From Betaproteobacteria bacterium (GTDB lineage: Bacteria > Pseudomonadota > Gammaproteobacteria > Burkholderiales > SG8-41): DNA of 9,150 nucleotides. Position 1 is the stretch's first letter. Each line of letters starts with the position of its first letter. The notes below the pieces were generated by a model. It did no database searches. It was not told the origin of the DNA and was given only the letters and a program-made list of their open reading frames with translations. Location: assembly GCA_025353085.1 (NCBI GenBank), contig JANXRI010000286.1, positions 1 to 9,150 of the forward strand. Direction: 5' to 3'. The translations under genes were made by a program, and so were the position numbers. Shown piece by piece: positions 1 to 5,960 of this stretch.

Positions 1-164
1 GCTGCTTTGCCGCGCACCGGATCGCCCCGTTCAACGGTGAGCGGCGATTGAATTTCGCCTTTCACGATCATGTATGGAACGAGCGCCGGTTCGGCTGCAA
101 TTGCCGCTGAAGCAGCGAGCCAACCCAAAGTCGCCGCGCAAGCGATGTAACGCATATGCCGCAT
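1..164 (-). CDS. soxX: SoxX-like c-type cytochrome, N-terminal part (runs off left edge)
   Basis: Fifty-four N-terminal residues are visible. An Arg-containing start, a hydrophobic core (roughly residues 6-22) and an Ala-rich end IAA|EP form a clear Sec signal peptide, so the product is periplasmic. The mature start contains LVPYMIVKGEIQSPLT and then GDPVRGKA. This is the pattern that precedes the haem site in SoxX, the small c-type cytochrome that pairs with SoxA in thiosulfate oxidation. The haem CxxCH motif lies beyond the edge, so the assignment rests on this short N-terminus and on my memory of the family. Start choice is uncertain: in-frame ATGs lie at 185, 164 and 155. I prefer 164 or 155 because a promoter-like sequence (191-219) would start transcription near 184, inside or just before the 185 ATG. 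None has a convincing ribosome-binding site. Another small periplasmic cytochrome c is the main alternative. Confidence 0.55.
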   Translation of the reverse strand, partial: MRHMRYIACAATLGWLAASAAIAAEPALVPYMIVKGEIQSPLTVERGDPVRGKA

Positions 165-190
165 GGCCTCGCGCGCAAAAAGCATCTTGA

Positions 191-219
191 AACTTACCGT
201 CAATGCATTGTTTCGCCAA
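191..219 (-). promoter_or_regulatory. Candidate sigma70 promoter for the soxX-like gene
   Basis: On the minus strand TTGGCG (214-219) and TAAGTT (191-196) are separated by exactly 17 bases, with transcription expected to start near 184. A 10-bp perfect palindrome CAATGCATTG (201-210) sits in the spacer. Match to consensus is moderate. Confidence 0.35.
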
Positions 220-233
220 CACATGCTCACTGG

Positions 234-244
234 ATCAGACTGAT
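234..244. promoter_or_regulatory. Palindrome in divergent spacer, possible operator
   Basis: ATCAG-A-CTGAT is a perfect 5-1-5 inverted repeat lying 15 bases upstream of the candidate -35 of the soxX-like gene. The position suits a regulator site, but palindromes this short occur by chance and I recognise no specific regulator. The rest of the spacer up to the cupin promoter shows no ORF and no RNA gene that I can recognise. Confidence 0.2.
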
Positions 245-381
245 GCAAAACATCTCCTTGCAGACTGGCGCGACCTGCTTTCGTCGCACGTGATGAGCAA
301 TTGAGGTTATTCCGGCCGCCTGCCGTGGTCAAGTCGGCGCGTGTCGTGGCGGGCTATGCATCGCGGGTGAGAAAATAACGG

Positions 382-400
382 GCCGCGCTAGAATCGCGGC
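382..400 (+). promoter_or_regulatory. Candidate cupin promoter inside an inverted repeat
   Basis: TAGAAT (389-394) is a good -10 hexamer, 27 bases before the chosen cupin ATG. No clear -35 is seen 17 bases upstream. The hexamer lies in the 7-base loop of GCCGCG (382-387) / CGCGGC (395-400), followed by the pyrimidine run TTCTCTTT. The repeat could be an operator, a 5' stem or a weak terminator-like hairpin. With no plus-strand gene upstream, a promoter is the more likely reading. Confidence 0.4.
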
Positions 401-421
401 TTCTCTTTGATCGAGTTGCTC

Positions 422-751
422 ATGCAAATTACCGGCATACCGTTTGGCGTGATCGATTGGTCGACAATAGAACCGGTCGAATATCCGGGAACGACCGGCA
501 ACGCCGTATGGCGCACGCGCGAGTTCGGCGGCATCCGCGCGCGCATGGTCGAATACTCACCCGGTTATCTTGCCGATCATTGGTGCAGCAAAGGCCATGT
601 CGTGCTGGTGCTCGAGGGGGAATTCGAATCGGAGCTCGCCGATGGCCGCAAATTTCGCCTGACGGCCGGCATGAGTTACCAGGTTGCCGACAATGCCGAA
701 GCTCACCGCTCGTTTACCGCGACCGGCGTCAAACTTTTTATCGTCGACTGA
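422..751 (+). CDS. DHCW-motif cupin-fold protein
   Basis: This 109-residue protein is a single small cupin barrel. It opens with MQITGIPFGVIDW and carries the family signature around ADHWCSKGH (51-59), followed by VLVLEGEFESEL (61-72) and MSYQVADNAEAHRS (84-97). These are the two conserved cupin blocks; H53, H59, E65 and H95 are plausible metal ligands. The family is annotated as DHCW-motif cupin, and I know of no established substrate or reaction. It has no signal peptide, so it should be cytoplasmic. The ATG at 422 is preferred over an in-frame TTG at 407 because homologues I remember begin with this motif; TCGAG six bases upstream is only a weak ribosome-binding site. It stands alone on the plus strand and converges with mtgA with 13 bases between stop codons. 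The protein looks intact. Confidence 0.85.
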   Translation: MQITGIPFGVIDWSTIEPVEYPGTTGNAVWRTREFGGIRARMVEYSPGYLADHWCSKGHVVLVLEGEFESELADGRKFRLTAGMSYQVADNAEAHRSFTATGVKLFIVD

Positions 752-767
752 GTGCGATTCCCGCTCA
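749..767. other. Hairpin spanning the two convergent stop codons
   Basis: TGAGTG (749-754) pairs with CGCTCA (762-767) across a 7-base loop: six pairs, one of them G-T. The outer bases of each arm are the stop codons of the cupin gene (TGA, plus) and of mtgA (TGA on the minus strand). No U-run follows on either strand, so it is not a standard intrinsic terminator, but it is the only structure I see in the short gap between the converging genes. Confidence 0.25.
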
Positions 768-1460
768 CGGCACGGCCGCCGAGTTCATGCGCGACAAAAT
801 AATGTCTTTGCGTTTTTGCAGGTACGGTGTTTCGCTGCCGCGCCCATAGCGCCGCGGACTCGGCACCATCGCCGCAAGCTGCGCTGACTGTTCAGCCGAA
901 AGATTCGCCGCCGCGGTGTTGAAATGATAACGCGCCGCGGCCTGCGCGCCGAACACGCCGTTACCCCATTCGATCACATTGAGATAAATCTCGAGAATGC
1001 GACGCTTCGTCATGACGGTTTCGATCATCACTGTGATCACCGCCTCCTGCGCTTTGCGCCACCAGGTGCGTTCGCCCGACAGGAAAAGATTTTTTGCGAG
1101 TTGCTGACTGATCGTTGAACCGCCTGACACGATCTTGCCTTTTTTGAGGTTTTTTTCGTACGCTTTCTGGATGCCGTCCCAGTCGAACCCCTCGTGGTCG
1201 AGAAATTTCGCGTCCTCGGCCGAGATGATTGCGCGTTTGAGGCTCACCGCGATACGGTTATACGGTACCCACTGGTGTTGCAGCACGGCGCCCGGTGTTT
1301 TGTCGCGAATCCGGTCGAGGCGCGCGTGCATGAACGCCGTCGTGCCGGGATCGTGATCGACCCAGTACCAGATGTGAATTAAAAACCAGAACTGCACGAG
1401 CGCCAGCGCGGCAATGCCGAGCAGCAAACAATAACCGATGCTGCGCAAAAGCGACTTCAT
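765..1460 (-). CDS. mtgA: Monofunctional biosynthetic peptidoglycan transglycosylase MtgA
   Basis: At 231 residues this is the usual length for MtgA, a GT51-family enzyme that polymerises lipid II into glycan strands at the periplasmic face of the inner membrane. An N-terminal membrane anchor spans about residues 8-30. All GT51 motifs are present: SAEDAKFLDHEGFD (80-93) with the expected catalytic Glu82, GGSTISQQLAKNLFL (113-127), RKAQEA (135-140) with the second conserved Glu139, and KRRILEIYLN (152-161). There is no transpeptidase domain, which separates it from class A penicillin-binding proteins. It is the last gene of the minus-strand block, 64 bases downstream of aroE. A TACAAT sequence at 1489-1494 suggests its own promoter. 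No good ribosome-binding site precedes the ATG. The gene looks intact. Confidence 0.95.
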   Translation of the reverse strand: MKSLLRSIGYCLLLGIAALALVQFWFLIHIWYWVDHDPGTTAFMHARLDRIRDKTPGAVLQHQWVPYNRIAVSLKRAIISAEDAKFLDHEGFDWDGIQKAYEKNLKKGKIVSGGSTISQQLAKNLFLSGERTWWRKAQEAVITVMIETVMTKRRILEIYLNVIEWGNGVFGAQAAARYHFNTAAANLSAEQSAQLAAMVPSPRRYGRGSETPYLQKRKDIILSRMNSAAVP

Positions 1461-1488
1461 CGCAGTATTGGAGGAATCAGGATTGTCG

Positions 1489-1494
1489 ATTGTA
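1489..1494 (-). promoter_or_regulatory. Candidate -10 element for mtgA
   Basis: TACAAT on the minus strand in the aroE-mtgA gap would start transcription near 1482, giving a leader of about 22 bases. No good -35 is present 17 bases upstream (GATATT). Confidence 0.3.
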
Positions 1495-1524
1495 GATTGA
1501 GTAAACGCATGAATATCTCGCTCC

Positions 1525-2340
1525 TCAATCGCGTGCCTTCAGATGCGCGATCACCAGGCGCGTGTCCGGCCGAACGCCGCGCCAGATCCAAAACGCCTCA
1601 GCCGCCTGCTCGACCAGCATGCCATGACCGTCCGCGGTCTGCACGCCGCACGTTTGCGCAAAATCCATGAACGGCGTTTGCCTGCCGTACACCATCTCGT
1701 ACGCGAGCGCGCCGACCGCAAAAACACGGTCGGGCAATGGCGGCATTTCATCGCGCAACCCCGCTGACGTCGCGTTGATGACGAGATCGAATTGAGTGGC
1801 CGAGCGCACGTCATAGGCTTTGGCTGACAATTTAATATCTGACTTTTTAAAGCGCGCTACCAGGCTCATCGCTTTTTCAAGCGTGCGATTCGCGATCACG
1901 ACAGATTCAGGATGCGCATTGATCAGCGGTTGCATGACGCCACAGGTCGCGCCGCCAGCGCCCATGATCAGCACGCGCTTGCCGCGAATCGAAAACTCCA
2001 GATTCCGCTCAAGGTCGGTCACCAGTCCGATGCCATCGGTGTTGTAGCCGACGATTTTGCCGTCGCGAAAATCGAGCGTGTTGACCGCCTGAGCGTCGAT
2101 TGCAGCCGGCGTCAACTGATCGCAAAATTTGAATGCGTCGAATTTGAACGGCACGGTCACGTTGACGCCCTTGCCGCCCCCGTCGCGGAACTGCGCGACC
2201 GTCGAACTGAACGCTTCGAGCGGTGCGGGCAGCTTTACGTATTCGATTTGTTGGCCAGTCTGACGCGCGAACGCGGAGTGAATTTCTGGCGAGAGACTGT
2301 GGGCAACAGGATTGCCCACGACAGCATAGCGGTCAGTCAT
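1525..2340 (-). CDS. aroE: Shikimate dehydrogenase (NADP+)
   Basis: AroE reversibly reduces 3-dehydroshikimate to shikimate with NADPH in the cytoplasmic shikimate pathway to aromatic amino acids. The 271-residue length is typical. The shikimate-binding SLSP (15-18), NVTVPFK with catalytic Lys66, and NTDGIG with catalytic Asp102 are all present. So are the Rossmann loop GAGGA (127-131), the NADP-type NRT (151-153), NATSAG (189-194) and the C-terminal MLVEQAAEAF (241-250) with substrate-contacting Gln245. The Lys/Asp pair and NRT motif favour true AroE over YdiB- or quinate-type paralogues. It starts 18 bases after the tonB stop, suggesting co-transcription. A TACAAT 8 bases before the ATG hints at an additional, nearly leaderless promoter. 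No anomaly is seen. Confidence 0.96.
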   Translation of the reverse strand: MTDRYAVVGNPVAHSLSPEIHSAFARQTGQQIEYVKLPAPLEAFSSTVAQFRDGGGKGVNVTVPFKFDAFKFCDQLTPAAIDAQAVNTLDFRDGKIVGYNTDGIGLVTDLERNLEFSIRGKRVLIMGAGGATCGVMQPLINAHPESVVIANRTLEKAMSLVARFKKSDIKLSAKAYDVRSATQFDLVINATSAGLRDEMPPLPDRVFAVGALAYEMVYGRQTPFMDFAQTCGVQTADGHGMLVEQAAEAFWIWRGVRPDTRLVIAHLKARD

Positions 2341-2348
2341 AGCCCGCC

Positions 2349-2354
2349 ATTGTA
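2349..2354 (-). promoter_or_regulatory. Candidate -10 element for aroE
   Basis: TACAAT on the minus strand lies in the 18-base gap between the tonB stop and the aroE start, with only 8 bases to the ATG. It would give a transcript with almost no leader. The -35 position (CCAGCT) is poor. Confidence 0.25.
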
Positions 2355-2358
2355 ATCG

Positions 2359-3324
2359 TCACTCCGTCGAGAGCTGGTCCGCGCGCGTAAACGTCCAGGT
2401 GCGGGTGATGCTCAGAATATCGGTATCTTTGGCGATGTCGGCCGGGAACGCCGCATAGGGCGCCGCAAGCTGCACGATGCGCCGCGCGGCATCGTCGAGA
2501 ATTTTTTGTCCGGAAGATCGATTGACCTCGATGTTATCGACCGTGCCGTCGGATTTGATAGAAACCGTCAATTGCAGGCTGCCGTACAATTTTTGATCCT
2601 TCGCTGCTGCCGGATAATTGAGCGTGCCCACGCGCTCTATTTTCTGGCGCCAGTCTTCGATATAACGGGCAAAGCGAAATTCCTGCGTGCGCGCACCGAG
2701 AAAACGCCGGCGCGGCCGCTTTTGGTACGCATCCCAGTCTTTCGAAATCTGTGCTTCGAGCCGCGCGATTTCGAGGCTCTTGCGCATGATGTCGGCGGTG
2801 GTCGGCGCGATTTTCGGCTCGGCTTGGGGATCGGACTGCGCCGCCGCAGTATCCACTTTGGTCTGCGATTGAACCTGCGTGAGCAGTTTTTGCGCTTCGA
2901 CTTCGAGCTGCTTGACGCGGCGCGACTCCACCGTGATCTCGGTGGTCTCTTTATCACTACGCGTAACCGGCAACGGACTCGAAGCGCGGCGGTTGAGATC
3001 GGTATTGCCGCCGCCATCGAGATTGTGTTGCGCGAGGGCGTCCGCCTGCGCCGGGCGGGTGGCCGAGCGCGAATTCACGAGCACCACTTCGAGCGGCGGC
3101 GCGACGTTGTCGAGCTTGGATAAATCGGGCGGTCGGAAGGTCACGCCGAACAACACGATGGCATGCAGCACCAGCGACGCGCCGACGGCATACTGAAAGC
3201 GGGACAGGACGTCCATCTCAAGCAACGTGCGCTTGAACGTAGCAAGTTTCGCCGCGAACGGCAGATCCAGTGGGATCAAGCTTCTCCCCATCGGCATAAA
3301 TCGGGTCGAGCTGGTAAGGCTCAT
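2359..3324 (-). CDS. tonB: TonB-family energy transducer
   Basis: TonB-family proteins sit in the inner membrane, cross the periplasm and pass proton-motive energy from ExbB/ExbD to outer-membrane receptors. This 321-residue protein has one membrane segment (about 44-63, ASLVLHAIVLFGV). A periplasmic region follows with a charged helical, probably coiled-coil stretch (about 130-200), and then a TonB C-terminal domain (about 220-314) with NYPAAAKDQKLYGSLQLTV and a final RTWTF. It lacks the Pro-Lys/Pro-Glu-rich spacer of enterobacterial TonB. No exbB or exbD is in the window, so a TonB-like paralogue with another partner is possible. The start may be 3324, which fits the promoter at 3362-3390 with a leader of about 30 bases, or Met37 at 3216, which would give a shorter cytoplasmic tail; neither has a strong ribosome-binding site. 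Confidence 0.85.
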   Translation of the reverse strand: MSLTSSTRFMPMGRSLIPLDLPFAAKLATFKRTLLEMDVLSRFQYAVGASLVLHAIVLFGVTFRPPDLSKLDNVAPPLEVVLVNSRSATRPAQADALAQHNLDGGGNTDLNRRASSPLPVTRSDKETTEITVESRRVKQLEVEAQKLLTQVQSQTKVDTAAAQSDPQAEPKIAPTTADIMRKSLEIARLEAQISKDWDAYQKRPRRRFLGARTQEFRFARYIEDWRQKIERVGTLNYPAAAKDQKLYGSLQLTVSIKSDGTVDNIEVNRSSGQKILDDAARRIVQLAAPYAAFPADIAKDTDILSITRTWTFTRADQLSTE

Positions 3325-3361
3325 AGCTTCATATTCTACGCAATAGTAGCGACGACGTGTA

Positions 3362-3390
3362 AAAATACCTTATATGACAAGTATTTGCAA
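3362..3390 (-). promoter_or_regulatory. Sigma70 promoter of tonB
   Basis: On the minus strand TTGCAA (3385-3390) and TATTTT (3362-3367) are separated by 17 bases, in the most AT-rich spacer of the block; transcription would start near 3355. A second -10-like TATAAT lies upstream at 3407-3412, with a weak -35, at the edge of the ribonuclease gene. Confidence 0.5.
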
Positions 3391-3397
3391 TCTCATT
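3374..3397 (-). promoter_or_regulatory. Fur-box-like element over the tonB promoter
   Basis: Read on the minus strand the site contains AATGAGATTGCAAATAC followed by TTGTCAT. It resembles proteobacterial Fur sites of the AATGAGAATTGCAAAT...CTCAT type, with outer arms TGAnA...TnTCA, and it covers the -35 and spacer of the tonB promoter. Iron repression of tonB is known in many bacteria. The match is degenerate, so binding is inferred. Confidence 0.4.
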
Positions 3398-3438
3398 CTA
3401 ACGTTAATTATAGCTGGCGCAGCCGCCCACGAGAAATG

Positions 3439-5292
3439 TTAGCAGGCGCCCACCGGATGCGCTTCTACTTCCGCGTGCAGCGTCAGTTCCCATGGGTCAA
3501 TACGTGAAATCGCCAGCCGCACGCTGTCCCCGGGCCGCCCATCGGTGAGCGACGGCACGCGCAACACCAACGGCAAGCGGTCGCACCGCACGAGCGTATC
3601 GCGTAGCACGGTCGCCGCAAGAACGGCGGCATTTTCCTGCTCGATCCAGCGCAGGCACCAGTAGCGTTCCATATTGCGCTGGAATTCCGCATACGCGTCG
3701 TAGGCCAATTCAAACTCGCGCAACGCAGCGAGCATATTTTCATCGCCGGACTGGTAGGGCGCCGGTTCCGCGGCAAACAAAGCGAGCAACTGGCGCTGAT
3801 TGATAAGATCCACATAACGCCGTAGCGGCGAACTGGCCCACGCGTACTGCGCCACCCCCAGACCATCGTGGCGTGAAGCCACCGTCGTCATGCGAGCAAC
3901 GCCGCCGCTCTGGGCGCGATAAATTGCCACATAACCGGCGCGCGCAAGCTGGCCGCCCCATTCGGCGTTCGCATAAATCATCAGTTCGGAAACGACCTTG
4001 TCGACTGGCGAGCCACGCTTGCGCTCGACGATGCTCACTTGCCCCCCCTCGACGTAAAAATTGTATTCGACGCGCTGAATTTCGCCTTCGCTGTCGGCTT
4101 TGCCGCGCGCAACTTGCAAGTGCTGCGCGAAATGCCATAAGAACGTGAGCTCGGCGCCGAATTCGTGCGCGACCGGGCCCGCCGCCAGAGCGTCGGGATT
4201 GAACACCGCCTCGAGCGCACCGATGCGCAAATTCGCCGCGATCGGCACGAGCTCGCAGCGGCTTCGGCTACTTACAACGGTGCCAAGCGGCCCGACCTCG
4301 GCATAAAGCGACAGTGCACAACGCTCGCTGCCAGCCGCCAGCGTGAATGCGTTGATCGCAGCATCGGGCAGCATGGTGATTTTCCGGCCGGGAAAATACA
4401 CGGTCGACAGCCGCTCGCGCGCGATGGCTTCGATTGGCGAATCGAGTGCGATGCCGAGCGCGGGTACCGCAATATGAATACCGACCTCGGTATTGCCATT
4501 GGGCAGCGGCGTCACTGAAAACGCGTCATCGATCTCGGTTGTCGTTTCGTCGTCGATGCTGAACGCGCGCACGTTCGCACGCGGCAGAGTCGCCGGCAAC
4601 GTGACCGGCGGCACTTCGGCGAATTCCGCGCCGCGCGGGAAATATTCAAATAGGAATCGGCTCAGATGATAATCGTGCGGCGTGGCGAGCGCGCCGCAAT
4701 TGGCCATTACACGCGCCGGCGACAGCTTCAACTGCTCGCACGCCGCTTCGAGCGCTTTCCATTCGAGCGTATTCTTGTCCGGCGCATAGAGCAGCTTCGA
4801 GATCAGCGGCTGAAACTCGGGCGGCAAGCGGCCCGCGACCAATTCGTCGGCCCACCGTTTTTTTTGCTCGGCCCGCAGGCGCTTTTTTTCGACGCTTGCG
4901 AGCGCCGCCTTCAAGGCGTCGGCCGGGGCAGCTTTGTAGCGCCCGCTGCCTTTTTTATAAAAATACATCGGCGCTGCGTGCAGCTTGTAGAGGAGCCCGG
5001 CGGACTCTAGCGCGCTCGGCGCATGGCCGAAATATTCCTGGCCTAGCGTCTCGAACGAAAACTCACCGGCGCCGCAGCATTCCCACAAAAAATCGGCGTC
5101 GACGCCGGCGGCCACGCGTTGCGCCGCATCGGTGAATGCCTGCAACGCGGGCCGGTCGAAACGCAGCAGCACCGAAGACGCCTTGATCTTGCTGCGCTTG
5201 CCGTGGGCCGCCTCAACCTGCAGCGACGTGTCGTTGTCAGCCAGAATGGCGCCGACTTTGAACGTGCCTTCTTCTTCGTAAAAAACGTTCAT
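3439..5292 (-). CDS. RNB-domain exoribonuclease (RNase II/R family)
   Basis: This 617-residue cytoplasmic protein has an RNase II-type catalytic domain (about 240-500), which degrades RNA processively from the 3' end using Mg2+. The active-site segment is SIDDETTTEIDDAF (245-258), giving Asp247, Asp255 and Asp256. The position of E. coli RNase II Asp207 is filled by Glu253. The downstream RNB signature WASSPLRRYVDLINQRQL (485-502) holds the conserved Arg pair. The N-terminus (1-45) looks like a small OB-type fold, followed by a helical region. The C-terminus (about 560-612) may be a divergent S1/OB domain. It is shorter than RNase R and unlike E. coli rnb in detail, so I give no gene symbol. 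TATAAT at 5352-5357 is a likely promoter. The next gene downstream is tonB, after a gap that holds tonB's own promoter. Confidence 0.9.
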   Translation of the reverse strand: MNVFYEEEGTFKVGAILADNDTSLQVEAAHGKRSKIKASSVLLRFDRPALQAFTDAAQRVAAGVDADFLWECCGAGEFSFETLGQEYFGHAPSALESAGLLYKLHAAPMYFYKKGSGRYKAAPADALKAALASVEKKRLRAEQKKRWADELVAGRLPPEFQPLISKLLYAPDKNTLEWKALEAACEQLKLSPARVMANCGALATPHDYHLSRFLFEYFPRGAEFAEVPPVTLPATLPRANVRAFSIDDETTTEIDDAFSVTPLPNGNTEVGIHIAVPALGIALDSPIEAIARERLSTVYFPGRKITMLPDAAINAFTLAAGSERCALSLYAEVGPLGTVVSSRSRCELVPIAANLRIGALEAVFNPDALAAGPVAHEFGAELTFLWHFAQHLQVARGKADSEGEIQRVEYNFYVEGGQVSIVERKRGSPVDKVVSELMIYANAEWGGQLARAGYVAIYRAQSGGVARMTTVASRHDGLGVAQYAWASSPLRRYVDLINQRQLLALFAAEPAPYQSGDENMLAALREFELAYDAYAEFQRNMERYWCLRWIEQENAAVLAATVLRDTLVRCDRLPLVLRVPSLTDGRPGDSVRLAISRIDPWELTLHAEVEAHPVGAC

Positions 5293-5351
5293 GCGGGGAA
5301 CAGGGAATGCCGCACGCAGGGCGCGGATTTGGACGAGGGAACGAGGCGCGG

Positions 5352-5357
5352 ATTATA
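5352..5357 (-). promoter_or_regulatory. Candidate -10 element for the RNB ribonuclease
   Basis: A perfect TATAAT (minus strand, within GGCTATAATCC) lies in the 74-base gap between the hydrolase stop and the ribonuclease start. It predicts initiation near 5345 and a leader of about 50 bases. The -35 (GCGATC at 17 bases) is poor. Confidence 0.45.
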
Positions 5358-5366
5358 GCCTAACGC

Positions 5367-5945
5367 TTACGGCGGATCGCTGACGCCCGCAAACTCGAGC
5401 ACGGCATCCACATGCGCGGCGAAATCGCTGAAACCGTGATCGCCGCCTTCGATCACGAGTTGGCGTGCGCCGCGGTATTTTTCGACCGCATGGCGGTAGT
5501 CGAGCGCCTCATCGCCGGTTTCCACCATCAGCAGGTAACGCGCAGGATTGATCGCATCGACTTCCAGCGCGCGCAATTCGTCCACATGCTGCGCGGTGAA
5601 ATCGTACTCTTCGCCGTTATGAAAATTTTTCTGGCGACCGACATGGTCTGCCAGCAGTTCGTATGGCCGCACGGCAGGATTGACGAGCACCGCGTGCAAC
5701 GCGAAGCGTTCGGCGAGCCACGTCGCATAAAAGCCACCAAGCGAGCTGCCGACCAGCACAGCTTGCGGACGCGTCCGTGCAATCGCCTCGAGCATTTTCG
5801 CGGCCGCGGCAGGCGAGTGCGGCAATGCGGGCGCAAAGAATTCCTGCGCGCGTCCCACTGCAGCCAGCCGCTCGTGCAACACTTTCGCCTTGGAAGAAGC
5901 AGGCGAACTGTTGAAGCCGTGGATATAAATGAGCGCCGGCGCCAT
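5367..5945 (-). CDS. YqiA/YcfP-type alpha/beta-fold hydrolase
   Basis: This 192-residue protein is a compact alpha/beta hydrolase of the YqiA/UPF0227 esterase group. HGFNSSP (9-15) would form the oxyanion region. GSSLGG (66-71) is the nucleophile elbow with Ser68. GDEALDYR (144-151) supplies the likely acid Asp145, and GGDHGF (167-172) the His170. The full triad is present, so it is probably an active cytoplasmic esterase or thioesterase, but the natural substrate of this family is not established. It starts 15 bases downstream of the amidase stop and is probably translated from the same transcript; no separate promoter is visible. In E. coli YqiA is encoded near parE, a context not seen here. 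The ATG at 5945 puts HGF at the usual position for the family. Confidence 0.88.
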   Translation of the reverse strand: MAPALIYIHGFNSSPASSKAKVLHERLAAVGRAQEFFAPALPHSPAAAAKMLEAIARTRPQAVLVGSSLGGFYATWLAERFALHAVLVNPAVRPYELLADHVGRQKNFHNGEEYDFTAQHVDELRALEVDAINPARYLLMVETGDEALDYRHAVEKYRGARQLVIEGGDHGFSDFAAHVDAVLEFAGVSDPP

Positions 5946-5960
5946 GGTGAAAACGCGCGG

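Noticed and set aside
31..222. 63-residue minus-strand ORF at the left edge
   Set aside because: It overlaps the SoxX-like N-terminus in another frame, has no signal peptide or family resemblance, and ends at position 31, while the SoxX-like frame stays open to the edge.
241..275. AAGGAG followed directly by ATG on the minus strand upstream of the soxX-like gene
   Set aside because: It opens only an eight-codon ORF, and the spacing between Shine-Dalgarno and ATG is zero, so a leader peptide is not supported.
1466..1476. GGAGG on the plus strand upstream of mtgA
   Set aside because: It is on the opposite strand to mtgA and precedes no plus-strand gene.
2506..3123. 205-residue plus-strand ORF opposite tonB
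   Set aside because: It is Arg/Leu-rich with no recognisable motif, as expected of the antisense frame of a GC-rich gene; the TonB frame has a membrane segment and a TonB C-terminal domain.
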